Source of the DNA: Alectoria sarmentosa
Taxonomy: Eukaryota; Ascomycota; Lecanoromycetes; Lecanorales; Parmeliaceae
Assembly: GCA_009733775.1 (NCBI GenBank)
Contig: WOGZ01000135.1
Location: 1 to 64,000, forward strand
Length of the DNA stretch: 64,000 nt
Direction of reading: 5' to 3'
Positions 1 through 11,293 of the stretch are shown in pieces. The notes below the pieces were generated by a model. The model saw only the letters and a program-made list of their open reading frames with translations, did not search any database and was not told the DNA's origin. The position numbers and the translations under genes were made by a program. Numbering within the stretch: the first letter of the stretch is position 1; each line of letters starts with the position of its first letter.

Positions 1-1238
1 TAGATTGTGACTATGACTATGGTAATGATCGTGTCTAAACAGCATAAAGAGAAAAGCATGGAGGCGGCCATGATCCAGTCTATATAGAACAAAGGGGCCC
101 CGAAATCGGATCCAGACAACTATCGAATTCCTATGGGTTCCATACCGAAAAGTGACGAACTCAGGGGTATTACTCTCATGATCATTTGTTGGATCCACAT
201 GGTCCACATGGGTCCTCCGTATCACCGATATAAGCGAGTCTATTACCTAATGAGTGGGTCCAAACAACACATATGTCCCACATTGCGGTTCGCTACCCTG
301 TTCAGGCCACCCAGAGCAAATACCGTGTCTTCTCGCACGTTGATCGATGCCCTACTACTTTCAGGTACCGAGCCCATTTCGCATTCACATGTGCACCGTC
401 CCATTATCGTTTTCTTGCCGCACAGCTCTTCCAACAACGTTGCGCGAAGACGAGTTCTCAACGCAGTATGCTTGATTTCTATTCCTGATGATGAGCAAAG
501 TTCATTTGAGATATTGGTCCCGCTCAAGGGGTTTCGTGATGGTGGATATGATCATTCAGAAAAGGTGCTGATAGGGGTACAGAAATACGGGTTGACATGG
601 GCGAGACGAGGGAATAGGTAGAGTACGGCTAATGCGGCGCTAGGGCTCAGCCCCAAGGCGAGGCTAGTGAGGCTGAGAAGATGCACAGCCACTACTCGAC
701 CTTGCTCCCAGTCAATTGATCCTCTCCCACTTTTTTTGGTTTCCTTTTTTTCGTAATCTGTACGTTGTACACTCGATGGGAGATGAGTTCTCACATGCAG
801 CACTTTTCTTTGTCCGAATTCTGAAAATAGCGAGATGAGAAACGCCAAACCGTCCGGTTCCGGTGCCTCTCTTTGTTCCAGCTGCCAAAAATCCCCATGT
901 GCACACAATGAAATGAAGTCCTCCATTTGTTTTTTACAGAGAATAGTGTGGCACGCTCCGCAAAATCGTATCTGTCTCCTTTGCCATTATATGAGGCTAG
1001 GAAAATACTTACATTTGTCGGAATGTCTTGAATTCAAAACAAAGGATTCCTCTGAATCTGGTCAAGTGTCTTACTCGCGCTGAGCTTCTCCTTGTGTGAT
1101 GAGCAAACTCATGCTCATATCTCATAACTTACAGTGATGGCGTATTGCTGACGCAAGAAAAGTAGAGTCAAACGCTTGATTCGAGGTACTAACCGCGTGG
1201 GCCGACTGTAAAGTCACTGGAGATCGGGGTACCCCATC
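1..1238. other. Window edge and upstream region, no supported gene
   Basis: No reading frame here has recognisable protein features. An open frame of about 160 codons starts at 133 on the plus strand, but it overlaps open frames on the other strand, has no domain and shows no splice structure. The last few hundred bases probably hold the promoter of the DUF3433 gene that starts at 1239. Confidence 0.5.
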
Positions 1239-4200
1239 ATGAGCGACCACGAACGAAGAATGCCTTCGGTCGGGGATTCGCGTTCCCACTCACCTGTATC
1301 AGTGATCAGCCGCTTCAGTTATGAGGAATACCGAGGTTCCAGCAACGGGGAGTCCCCTCATCCTGGACATGAGCCAACAGCTTCACGGGCAAGCAGCATT
1401 TCGGCATCATCCCAACTATCTGCACAGCGTATTGGACTCGCAAGACCTCTATCGGCGGCCATGATTTTGTCCAACGACCGTTTCACATCATCGGTGACGC
1501 CAGATCTAGCGAGAGGAGATGGGCTTGACTCTGCCGAGCAGATCTTTAGTGTCAAGACCCCTACAATCACAACAGAGCCATACGATCAAAAGAGGAAAGA
1601 ATGTGACGAGGGAAAGGGACGACGAATGTGGAATCCTTTCTGGCTATGGCGGAACACGCTCATAGGATTCACGTTGGTATACGTCTTGCTAATCGTGATT
1701 TTGGTCATTCTGTATCACGTTTCGGATTTGCAACATGGCCTGAGCACCCAAAGCTCCAGGAATTGTTACAGCTGGACCTACGGACCTACAGCTGGTAGGT
1801 TTTTTCTCAAACAAGGTGGACCACCAGAAGCTAAATGAAAATAGTGTTCACGATCTTGCTCTGTTCATGGCGGCAAATCGATTACTATTGCAGGATCCTC
1901 CTACCTTGGAAGGAGATGCGGCGGCAACCTACAACTTCAGATACTAGTATATCTCTCGACTACATCTCTCTAAGCCCCATAAGCAGCTTAGTAGCCGCAT
2001 GGAATTACAGGCACTGGGCAGTGGTAGCTACAAATCTTGGTTCATTTCTATTGATACTTATAGTTGGTTTCCTGTCCAGAATTTGTCTCAGTCTACTGAC
2101 TCCTCGAACAGACAATGTTTTCTACAGGTCTTCTTGTTCTCAGCCCCACGTCTATTACTAGCCCTAATGTCACACTGACCGCAACAACCCAGTTTGGGCC
2201 TTACAACGGCCCCTCCACCCAAGATCTCCCTGCTACCCCTTGGTACACATATTATGGCATCCTAGAAAATGGCCTAGGATATCCAAATGGCACATCGAAT
2301 GATGTCGCCTTTCAATCCCTTGAGCCAAAAAGTGGCGTACCACGAAATGCAACGATAGCTGCTACTGTTTCGGCTTTTTATCCTCAGCTGGACTGCGAAG
2401 TGGCAGATATTCACCATAGTCTTACGACTAATGTCAGTGCTGATGCTCCCGGTCCAGCCCTGGGCATTGTCCTCAATACTGCGTCATGCACTGCGTCAAA
2501 CAGTAAAGGTCTCTGTGATCCTCAAACGCAAGATTGTCCTTCGCAGGCATTCATATATGATATGTACACATTGAACGGCATTTTCTCGAATGACGACTGC
2601 CAAATAGCGTCTGATGATGCATACATGCTCTTTGTGATTGGAGACGTGCGATACGAGCAGAATGCATCTTCTGGAAGTCTTCCTTCACAAGAAGTAAGCA
2701 TTGCCAATATCTCAGGCCTAATATGCAAGCCAAGTTATACCATCAGCCCCGCTCAGCTGGTACTCAATCCTGCTTTGGCGGGGACTTTAGCTGGTGCTAC
2801 TATCTCAAGAGCAGAGAGCGCACCCAGTACTACGCTGCCGGGATTCACTAATTCAGATCTTACAAACTTTTGGTATGATACCTTGAGCGCGATTGGTACT
2901 GTATACAACAATGTTACAGACGTCGATGAGACGCTGTTTCACTTCATGGCGGATGCAAACAATCATTCTGGTATCGAACTGCTACTTGATCCATCTGTGC
3001 AGTCTGTTGCCGCTAGCGCCGTCTTCGCAGCAGTCATGGCACAGTTCGCAAGAGAGTACCTGCTGGCGCCCACTGATTCCATATTGGAGGGTCAAGTCGC
3101 CTACAAAGAGAATCGCCTTCATGTACGAGGTCTGTCTGTATGGCTGATCGTTGCGGGACTTATTCTGTTGATTTGCGCAGCAATCGTGGTCTTGTTGTAC
3201 AGGCCCTACGACGTTGTGCCTCGGAACCCTAACTCGATCGCCTTTATGAGCACAATCTTGGCCTCCAGTGACAGTCTCAGAAACTCATTACAAAGCACAG
3301 GTCACCTGCCAGATGAGGCTCTTCAGCAGCACCTTTCGGGCAATTCTTATCAGACGGCATTCTCCCACTTGAGAGGATCGTTCATGATCGAGCGGCAGGA
3401 AGCATCAAATTGGCCATTGCCTCCGTCACGACTATCTAAAATGATGCAGACATCAGTAATCTCACCTTCGCGATACGCTAAACATCATCGTGGACAGTCG
3501 AACTCAGTATCATCGAATGGCTCAGAAAGCAGGTGGTGGCGACCTTTCACACTTGGACTACCTTTCGTCTTGGTCTCGCTTGCACTTCCGATCGTCGCAA
3601 TTGTAATCTTGGAAGTTATTCAACAGTATTCGAATAAACATGATGGACTTGTCGACATTCCAGACGCCCTGACCAGCGCTGAAGCTTTGTCCAATTACTT
3701 GCCTGCGGCCTTCATGATGGTGATATCAATCATGTTCAACTCAGCTGACTTGACAGTAATGATCTTTGCGCCTTACAGCGCTCTTGCGAGAGGAAATTTG
3801 CCTGCTCGCAGAACCATATTGAGCAATGTCCTGGGCAAGATTCCCGTGCTTGGACTCGTTGAAGCCATCATTGTACGCCACTGGGCGGTGTGCTTTTCCA
3901 CGATTGCCGCTATTGTGGGAACCTTGCTCACCATTGTCGTGTCTGGGCTTTACATTCCCAACGCCGTGCCAGGATCCTCCAGTATCTCTATTCAACGGGG
4001 TGATCAATTCAATCTTACTTGGACCAACAGCGTCAACAACGACTCAAATGCAGGAACCATGTTTGCCTTAATTGAGGAGTCTAACCTTTCTTATCCAAAG
4101 TTTACCTATGATGAATTGGCCTTGCCGACAATTCAGTTGGTCGACCAGGGTCCGGACACCCACGAAATACTTCAAGTGCAGCTTCCTGCAACACGTGCAA

Positions 4201-5511
4201 CACTGAATTGTACAGTCGTCCCATCGCAAGGCATCACTGTGTCGACAAGCAATCAGGGATCTGGCGGTCAAGCGAATGTCACTGTCGAAGCGCCATTACC
4301 AGAAAATTGTCTACTTGGAGGTATGTATACATTCGGAGCGGGTCTTTCCCGATTCTGGACCGCTTCTGGGGTTACAAGTCCTGTTGCGGAAGCAATAGGC
4401 TTTTGAAACCCCTTTGAGCTGTCCCATTGCTCGGCACTTTATTTTGAACAGCAATACTGACTCCAAATTTTTTATAGGACCTGAAGGGAATGACCCTTCT
4501 ATCACCTTCAACAACAATTTTCAAATGTCTCTCTTGAAATCGACACTGAACGAATCATATTGTGGAATAGTGCTAGACCTTCATGTTGCTCCTTCATTTG
4601 GCGACAGTATAGGCTTCCAAAGCTACGGAGAAGGAGCGGGAAGCAGCGAAGCAGATAATCCGCCGGGTTGTCCGTCTCTTGGCTTCATCTTTGGATACTT
4701 CACAGTTGGCGACGATACGAATACTAACGCATCGGCTCTCGTATGTAGCCAGTTGATGGAAGAAGTCCAAGCGGAGACACACTTCCTCCTGCCCAGCCTG
4801 GACCTGGACCCTCGCAACCCACCCATACCAGACGAGAGCACAGCCAAGTATCTAGTCAATCAAACCGACGCACTACCTTACCGCATCCAAGTTGCCTTTG
4901 ACGGCGAGGTTACAGCATATAACAGTACCAGCGCGTTCCAACCCGGTAGTCCAACAGCACTAGACCCTTTTTTCCAATCACTACTCTATGGCCAGGGGTA
5001 CATCGATCCTATCTCCCTTACAGGGCCTGGTAACACAGGCCGTCTGATAAAGACAACAAATCACATTTACCGCAGATACATGGCTCAAGCTATGAATAGC
5101 AATATGCGGGAGAATCTGAGTTCTGCAGATCGGCCCACAATCGATGCCATACTTATAAATCCGAATGGATCTCGCCTAGCACAAGACGAAGTCTCGAAAG
5201 TCGTCCTGCAGGTTCTCCTAGCTATCATGCTGGTCTGCGGTACATCAGCTTATCTGCTTTCTGATACGAAGAGAGTGCTTCCGCATAGTCCAACGTCTAT
5301 TGCCGGTGTTGCCAGTCTATTAGCCGAGAGCGAGCTGGTGGATGCGAGTGCTGCGCCCCGGGGAACAGAGTCGATAGGCGACAAGGAAATGAAGAGAGGG
5401 GGCATCTTTGAGGGGGGGTTGTTTGGTTTGGGATGGTGGGAGGGCGGTGAGGAGGGCAGAGGGGAAAGGAGGTTTGGAATTGGTGTTGGTAAAGCGCAGA
5501 CAAGGATATGA
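1239..5511 (+). CDS. DUF3433-type multi-pass membrane protein
   Basis: Four exons (1239-1794, 1845-2062, 2112-4320, 4478-5511) close in frame to 1338 residues. The Ser-rich cytosolic N-terminus (about 1-135) is followed by a hydrophobic segment (near WRNTLIGFTLVYVLLIVILV), then the family signature WTYGPTA joined across intron 1 to a W-x-x-I-D-Y-Y stretch and LLPWKEM. Two large extracytosolic regions rich in N-x-S/T glycosylation sites alternate with hydrophobic pairs; this two-fold architecture is usual for fungal DUF3433 proteins. The family is fungal and its biochemical role is unknown; a plasma-membrane or secretory-pathway location is inferred. The donor of intron 2 (GTTGGT) is weak, so the join near residue 258 is the least certain part. 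The C-terminal tail is Gly/Glu-rich. Confidence 0.85.
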
Positions 5512-5582
5512 GGTTTATTTTGTGTGTGTAGATGCGATATGTCTTCCATTCCTATTATTTGTAGATATTTTATACATAAAAG

Positions 5583-5604
5583 GTGACGTATAGGTCACGT
5601 GATT
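5583..5604. promoter_or_regulatory. CRE-like TGACGT plus CACGTG E-box
   Basis: About 70-90 bp before the dehydrogenase start, the sequence holds TGACGT followed by GTCACGTGAT. These match ATF/CREB-type and Cbf1/bHLH-type core motifs. Binding is inferred from motif identity only. The two motifs also lie about 75-95 bp after the stop codon of the upstream DUF3433 gene, so they serve the downstream gene more plausibly. Confidence 0.35.
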
Positions 5605-5671
5605 CCTTTTGGACAAGGCCTTTACCATCCTGACAAATCCAAAGTGTCACTACCCACCCACCTCATCAACC

Positions 5672-6809
5672 ATGCTCACCAAAGACCTCTCCAACCATCT
5701 CGCCCTGGTCACCGGAGCCACCGGCGGTATCGGCTCCGCCACCTGCCGCGCCCTCGCCTCCCTCGGCTGTTCCATCGCCGTCCACTACCACACCGACGCC
5801 GCCACGGCCGCCTCCCTCGTCGCCGACCTGCGCTCCACCCACCACGTCCGCGCCGACTCCTTCCAGGCCGACCTCAGCCACTACGACCACGTCCGCCAGC
5901 TCCACCGCACCGTCCTCGACAAATTGGGCCCGCCGACCATCCTGTTCAACAACGCCGGCCTCACGGCCGGGAAGTCGGGCATCACCGACATCGCGGACGT
6001 CTCGGTCGAGGTCTTCGAAGACACCTGGCGCGCCAATTGCGGCTCCGCGTTCTTGCTGACCCAGTTGTGCGTTCCGCACATGGAACGCGTGGGCTGGGGC
6101 CGGGTGCTGTTTTGCTCGAGCGTGGCGGCGTTTACGGGCGGGGTGGTGGGGCCGCATTATGCGTATGTGGGATTTTTTTTTTTACTTACGGTTGATTTCT
6201 TCAATGGACTGGAGAAGTAGTCGCTGAATTCCTGTTGCCGGGGGGGGGGTGATTTAGGTCGTCGAAATCGGCACTGCACGGCTTGGTCCATTGGCTCAGT
6301 CAGCATTACGGCCCCAAGGGCGTCACGGTCAATGGGGTTGCGCCGGCGCTGATCCGGGATACGAAGATGCTGCCGGGGAATCCGGAGGCGTTGGCTCAGA
6401 GTAGGTTTGCTGTACTCCACTCAAAAAGGGGGGGGGGTAAAATGGTTTGCTTGTCTGAGTGAGTGGCTAACGCTGAATAGAGATACCGATCGGCGTGCTC
6501 GGCACGCCGGAGGAGGTTGCCGAGACGGTGCTTTGGATGTAGGTTTTATTTTTCGTGTTGCTTCTTTCCTCATTGGTGAATATGTCAAGGGTTAGGGAGT
6601 CGTGAGACTATCGATGCGGACGGGAGTGTTTTTTTTTGGTTACTTCCAAATCTTCTCCAACCACCCCCTCCCCCTTCCCCTTCCCCCTTTTGGATATCCG
6701 GGCAAGGCATCACTGACGCCGCTAACCCCCCCCCTTGTACTCTAGCGTCAAGACGGGCTACGTCACCAACAAAATCGTCGGCGTCGACGGCGGCATGTTC
6801 CCGCAATAG
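5672..6809 (+). CDS. Short-chain dehydrogenase/reductase (FabG-like)
   Basis: Four exons (5672-6162, 6258-6400, 6481-6538, 6746-6809) give 251 residues, normal for a classical SDR. Motifs in order are the NAD(P)-binding TGATGGIG near residue 12, NNAG, the catalytic serine in SSVAAF, and YASSK, the Y-x-x-x-K catalytic pair, which is split by intron 1 and restored exactly by splicing. The C-terminus VDGGMFPQ is typical of 3-oxoacyl-ACP reductase-like SDRs. Substrate is unknown; a 3-oxoacyl thioester, sugar or polyol is possible. The start at 5672 was chosen because MLTKDLSNHLALVTG is the usual SDR start; an in-frame ATG lies 21 codons upstream at 5609. Exon 1 is distinctly GC-rich with C-ending codons, unlike the preceding gene. 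Confidence 0.9.
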
Positions 6810-6837
6810 ATTTCACGGCGGCCATTCTCACCGCACT

Positions 6838-6862
6838 ATGGTATGGTATGGTATGGTATGGT
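6838..6862. repeat. GGTAT microsatellite
   Basis: About five tandem copies of the pentamer GGTAT lie just after the dehydrogenase stop codon, in the presumed 3' UTR. A simple repeat of this kind is likely to vary in length between strains. Confidence 0.8.
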
Positions 6863-7454
6863 GACTTATGAAATTCACATTTCATTCCGAAAATAGGCTT
6901 GGCAACGATATGTTAGATTAGGTAGATGAAACTACATCACGTATACTGTATGTAGTGCGGATGGATATCAACTTGCTCATATGACTGACTGCCTGCACGT
7001 TTTTTGGTGATGAATGCGGAATACGGCCTTGGTTAGAATTGGCAATACTAAACCTTTTGTCTTTCTTTACTTTTTGAAATTTCGAACCGCCTTATACTTC
7101 TCAGAGGGGAATGTGGAGGGAGGGGGTTTGGTTTGGTTGGGTGGGAGAAGGGGTGGGCGAAAGAAGGAAAGGAAAGGGATGGTGGATGAGGGTGGCGGAT
7201 GAGGATGGGGATGGGGGCGGTGATTTTGGTGATTGGAAGGGAGGTGGAGGATTCACGTCACTGGATATCAACTGGGAAACAAAATCTACAAGGACGTTTT
7301 GTAGCTTCTTAATGGCGGTCAAACCAAACCTCACCTGCATAGTCCCTACAGACGTATCTATCGCACGACCACCGATAACCCAACAAAGCAAAGCTGTGCA
7401 TCGCAAAACTTCCAGCAAAAAAAGCAACAACTCGCCACACTGTCCGTGTCTTTC
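6863..7454. other. Intergenic region between convergent genes
   Basis: This stretch separates the dehydrogenase (+) from the viperin-like gene (-), so it should hold two 3' UTRs and terminators. It includes a purine-rich G-heavy run (about 7105-7255) on the plus strand. No supported gene was seen. Confidence 0.5.
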
Positions 7455-8568
7455 CTAGTACTCAAGCTCAGGATTCTTCCCCTCACCACACCCACCCGCG
7501 CTCGGCTTCGTCCAATCATACTCCCCGCCCCTCTCCTGGAACCCCTTATCATCCCAGTACACATCCTTCATCGCCGCCTCCACCCCGACCTCCAAGATAC
7601 TCTCCGTCTTGCCCTTGACCCCCTTGTTCAAGAAGCAGAGATACTCATCCAGCAGCAAGTACGAACTCTTCATCACCCCGTTGCCCTCGGGCACAAAACA
7701 CTCATTGTGTCCATGCTTGTCGCAGAAGAACCGAAACTCCTCGTCCGAGATCTGAAATTCCCGAGCATCGCGCAGCGTCTTGTCGCCGCCGTTTTCTTCG
7801 TCGATGATGAGGACTTGGAAGCACTTCCAGCGCTTCGGGCCGATGGCTCGGATGGCGGCGTTCATGTCTTCCTGCCAGTTGTACCGGTTGACGACGGTGT
7901 TGACTTTGAACATGACGCCATATTCCTCGCAGAGCTCGGCGAGCTGCTTGAACTTCTGCAAATGCTTGCCCGTGCCGCGGCCGATTTTGATGTTGGTGGC
8001 TTCGTCGAACGAGTCGCAGGAGACGGCCATGATGTCGATGTATCGGCCGTATTCGGCCAGCCAGGTGGAGGTGACTTTGCTGCCGTTCGTGACGATGGAG
8101 ACGGATTCGAGCTCGAGGGTGGATTTGCAGTATTGCGCTAGTTGGCCCAGGAATTTGGCGTTCATGAAGGGCTCGCCGCCGGCGAAATTGACTTTGCGCA
8201 TGCCGGCTTCTTTGAGGAGGAGCATGGCGCGCTTGGCGTTCCCGAGGGGCTCGACGTGTGATGTCTTTGCTGTGTGGAAGCAGAAACCTAGGGGCACGGA
8301 GGATAGATTAGTGTCACGATTTGATTGGGATGCTGAATTGTCGAACGCGTGACGAACCGCAGCTGTAGTTGCACTGCCGTGTGAGATGGTAGTTGACCGA
8401 TATGGGAATCTTCGCTTTTGCGTCTCCTCCATTACATCCTTCCTTCGGCTCTAAGATCTGTGCGTCTGCACCTTCTTTGGTGTTTCTTTTCGATAGAAAG
8501 TTCTTTGGCAAGAAGTAGGCACTTAGAGCGATTGTCAGCAAAGCGAGTAAAAGCGCTGCGAGAGGCAT
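7455..8568 (-). CDS. Viperin-like radical SAM enzyme (RSAD2 family)
   Basis: Two exons (8358-8568, 7455-8287; intron 70 bp) encode 347 residues, close to animal viperin (about 360). Residues 3-20 form a hydrophobic N-terminal helix, matching the membrane anchor of viperins. The radical SAM cluster motif C-x3-C-x2-C is C66-N-Y-S-C70-G-F-C73 followed by HTAKTS, and the intron cuts this motif. Other hallmarks are NFAGGEPF, SIVTNGS, CDSF, NTVVNRYNWQEDM, KCFQVL, a SYLLLDEYLCFLN segment and the viperin C-terminal domain (ILEVGVE...RGGEYDW). Known family members convert CTP, or other NTPs, to 3'-deoxy-3',4'-didehydro-NTP, an RNA chain terminator. The terminal Trp of vertebrate viperin is absent; the protein ends ELEY. 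The start at 8568 puts the anchor at the N-terminus; a longer in-frame start exists at 8736. It is divergent from a nucleotide kinase. Family is certain; substrate is inferred. Confidence 0.95.
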
Positions 8569-9025
8569 CTTGAGTGATATCAAAGGAGCTGTGGTCGATG
8601 GTAAATTGGCAAAGAGCTTCAGGAGCAGTCTGTCAGGTTTTAAACCTGGCGGGCTGATTGCTTGGACCAAACATGAAGCATCTGAGATGTCCGCGCAAGG
8701 CAGAATCATGAATGTTCTCACGTGACTCATTGACACGCATCATATCTCAACTTCAATTTGCTTACATATGTCTCAGACGCACAAATGGACTCTAGAGGAT
8801 TCTAGGCCAGACCGCAGCACAGGAGAAAAAGCAAGGTGCGGGAAAAACAGGACAGAAAACACCGCTTTGTTCCAAGGTAACGAAGAATGGTGGCGAATAG
8901 AAGAGAAGCGAGAAGCGCGGAAAAGCCGAGGAATGTCGCATACTGCTGCATACTGATGCCTACTGATGATATATCCGGAGAAGGTCCCGTGGCGTTTGGT
9001 TATCTCATGACTCTCACATCATCAC
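8569..9025. promoter_or_regulatory. Shared divergent promoter, viperin-like / NMP kinase
   Basis: The 457 bp between the two start codons must contain both promoters. At 8718-8729 the sequence TCACGTGACTCA overlaps a CACGTG E-box with TGACTCA, the Gcn4/AP-1 (bZIP) core. A short repeated CATACTG pattern lies near 8939-8962. Co-regulation of the pair is inferred from the divergent layout. Confidence 0.5.
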
Positions 9026-9991
9026 ATGCAGAAGAGACCTTGGATGAACATGACGGATATGGACCAAACAAACGCGATGGACGGAGCTGGAGCAGCTGCT
9101 AGCCCTCCTGGTGAGCTGGGACAGGCGCAAATCATTTGCGTGATTGGTAAAACTCTGTTGCACTTCTCTCTTCTTCTTGGTCTGAGGTACTTACGTAGGG
9201 GTTCTAGGCGGACCTGGCGTCGGCAAAGGCACGCAATGCGTCAGACTGGCCGAAGAGCTCGGCGCTGCGCATCTATCAGTCGGCGACCTTCTCAGAACCG
9301 AGGCGAAAAAGGAATTGTCGGAGCAGAAGACGGACATCATGGCAGTCATGGGAGAGGGCAAGCTAGTCCCAATAGAGATTGTCCAGACGGTCTTGAAGAG
9401 CAACATTGATGACAACATCCAACGAGGGATTACTCGAATCCTGCTGGACGGCTTTCCGAGGAGTATGGAGCAGAGGACACTGTTCGAGACTAGCGTGAGT
9501 GTTCATTTTTCATTAGGGGCTGGAGTTTTAGCTACGTAGGCGTTGCTGACAATCAGGCAGGGTTTCAAGATCAAGGCAGTACTGTGGTTCCATGCCTCCA
9601 GAGATACCTTGCTTGCCCGAGTACTCAATCGAGCAAAGACCTCAGGTCGGGTTGATGACACGGAAGCCATATTCGAAAAGAGGTACCAAGGCTTCCTAGA
9701 TGAGAGCAAAGAGATCATCCGGTTCTCCGAGCAGAAGCAAATCATTTTCAAGGTAACAATCCAAATATCCATCCGGAATCAAGAGAGCTGTTGCTGATTT
9801 ATGCCATTTTCAGGTTGATTGCGACCGGCCGCTTGGAGATATCTACGGAGAGACTATGGAACTGGTCAAGGTGAGTTTCTGCGTGAGTAACGCAAGACTG
9901 TTGCTGATTTCAACAGCGTATCTTCTGCGGGGAGCGCAACGAGGGGGAGAGTCTTGGAACTGCCCACGATGATGAAGGATCCCAGACTTGA
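9026..9991 (+). CDS. Nucleoside monophosphate kinase, UMP/CMP-kinase family
   Basis: Five exons (9026-9146, 9208-9494, 9562 or 9561-9752, 9814-9870, 9917-9991; the third is best taken from 9561) close to 243 residues. Motifs in order are the P-loop GGPGVGKGTQC (41-51), HLSVGDLLR, the NMP-binding EGKLVPIEI, the LDGFPRSMEQ loop, the LID sequence TSGRVDD, and VDCDRPL near the C-terminus. TSGRVDD and VDCDRP are characteristic of UMP/CMP kinases rather than adenylate kinases. The enzyme would transfer phosphate from ATP to CMP or UMP. The first 35 residues are an added Ala/Gly/Met-rich extension. As essential Ura6-type kinases are conserved more tightly, this looks like a specialised paralogue. 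Its head-to-head position with the viperin-like gene suggests it feeds CTP/UTP synthesis for that enzyme; this is inference. Confidence 0.9.
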
Positions 9992-10057
9992 CAAATCGAG
10001 TCTGCTTGGGAGCAGGGAAAGGCTGAGGTACTGTGTTTTGCTCCAATAGACAATGGA

Positions 10058-10876
10058 TCACGACCAACCATGCTCCTTGTTAAACTTGTCACAAACTGCC
10101 CTCGTTGTCTTGATGATTCCAACGCAACCAGGGGAATCTGAATGGCAGCAAATTGAAATCGGATAGTCCTTGACAGGTAGATGCACATTACTGCCATCCA
10201 CAGCAGTTACTGATTCAGTCGTAAGCTGCTGCTTGACGTGCTCCTCCACATCTTCTAGCTTCCATGGCCTGGCTCTTGGGTCAGCAGATCCCGTCTTCAA
10301 TTTGTAGATCAAGGCTGTATACTTCTTTATCCTGTCAATAACCAACATTCCATCAGCATTGTACTTGACATCTCCATACATCTCAGCCCAAAACTCGACT
10401 CCCACCTCGTTCGCTGCTTTCTCCATATTCGTTCCGGCTAGACCAAAGACTGGCATTCCTTTTGGTATGCCCTTCATGACCGCAGTCGCCACGTCCAAGT
10501 CCCGACACATCATACCATATAGTGTCCCGTGCGGTTTAACGTGGTTCATCGGCAGTCCCTCCCTATCCAGAAAAGCCTTGAGAGCGCCAACCTGGTACAC
10601 CGTAATAGCGGTCAACTCTTCAGGTTGTAGCTTCATCTCTCTACGGCCAAAGCCTTGCAGATCTGGCAAGCCAGGGTGGGCACCGATCTTGACGTTGTGT
10701 TCTTTGCACATACGGACGGTATCCATCATGATGAGGGGATCACCGGAGTGGAAGCCGCAGGCTACATTGGCGATGTCAATGTGGGGGAGGAGCTCTTCAT
10801 CTGGACCGCATTTCAGGTTGCCGAAGCCTTCGCCGAGGTCAACGTTAAGGAGAGCTTTGTGCTTTATTGGGCCCAT
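10058..10876 (-). CDS. LamB/YcsF family protein, 5-oxoprolinase subunit A-like
   Basis: An intronless frame of 272 residues. The N-terminus LLNVDLGEGFGNLKCG matches the family start (N-x-D-x-G-E-x-F-G), followed by ANVACGFHSGDP, IGAHPGLPDLQGFGRR, HVKPHGTLY and a C-terminal CCHSDSPGCV segment. In bacteria the orthologue PxpA works with PxpB and PxpC as the ATP-dependent 5-oxoprolinase, opening 5-oxoproline to glutamate. Length is normal for PxpA (about 245-270). Its stop codon lies 66 bp from that of the convergent kinase. Upstream, 417 bp separate it from a divergent carboxylase gene that itself carries PxpB- and PxpC-like domains. Family assignment is secure; the substrate in fungi is not shown. 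Confidence 0.93.
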   Translation of the reverse strand: MGPIKHKALLNVDLGEGFGNLKCGPDEELLPHIDIANVACGFHSGDPLIMMDTVRMCKEHNVKIGAHPGLPDLQGFGRREMKLQPEELTAITVYQVGALKAFLDREGLPMNHVKPHGTLYGMMCRDLDVATAVMKGIPKGMPVFGLAGTNMEKAANEVGVEFWAEMYGDVKYNADGMLVIDRIKKYTALIYKLKTGSADPRARPWKLEDVEEHVKQQLTTESVTAVDGSNVHLPVKDYPISICCHSDSPGCVGIIKTTRAVCDKFNKEHGWS

Positions 10877-11293
10877 GGTGGAAATATGGAGATTGCAGAT
10901 TGGAGAATGGGTCCGAGAGGATTCGATTCTGAAAAGGATGAGTTGGTCGAAGGTCAGGGCACGGTAGAGTAGAGGCCAAAGCGTGTAGAGTATTGAGTTG
11001 AGAGCCTTCTAGAATCTAGAATCAAGTCTCTTCCCTACTGACATAGCCTCGTATCATATATGCAGCCCATTTCTTATCTCGTGCGGCTTGGGCATAGGGC
11101 AGGCATCCCCGCATCTCCAGCGTTTGCCCCAAAGGCCTGCACTATTCTCCGCAACTACTGCTGTCGCTTAAGAAGCCTCGTCGGTTGGTAAAGATGGAGT
11201 AAAGTCTCGATTGACGCCATTGACAAAGCCCGAAGCTGTTCTGACTGCAGTCCTTCGAAAATATTGATTGAGACAAACGTTCGAGGGTTTAAG
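10877..11293. promoter_or_regulatory. Shared divergent promoter, PxpA-like / carboxylase
   Basis: This interval separates the start codons of two genes whose bacterial counterparts form one operon. No individual transcription-factor site was identified with confidence. A short head-to-head gap fits joint regulation. Confidence 0.4.

Noticed and set aside
133..621. A 162-codon open frame on the plus strand
   Set aside because: No domain, and overlapping open frames on both strands; most likely chance.
5599..6195. Arg/Pro/His-rich open frame of about 200 codons overlapping the dehydrogenase
   Set aside because: It is the +1 shadow of a GC-rich real exon; composition follows from C-ending codons.
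7446..8352. Long plus-strand frames opposite the viperin-like gene
   Set aside because: Antisense shadows; the minus strand has all radical SAM motifs.
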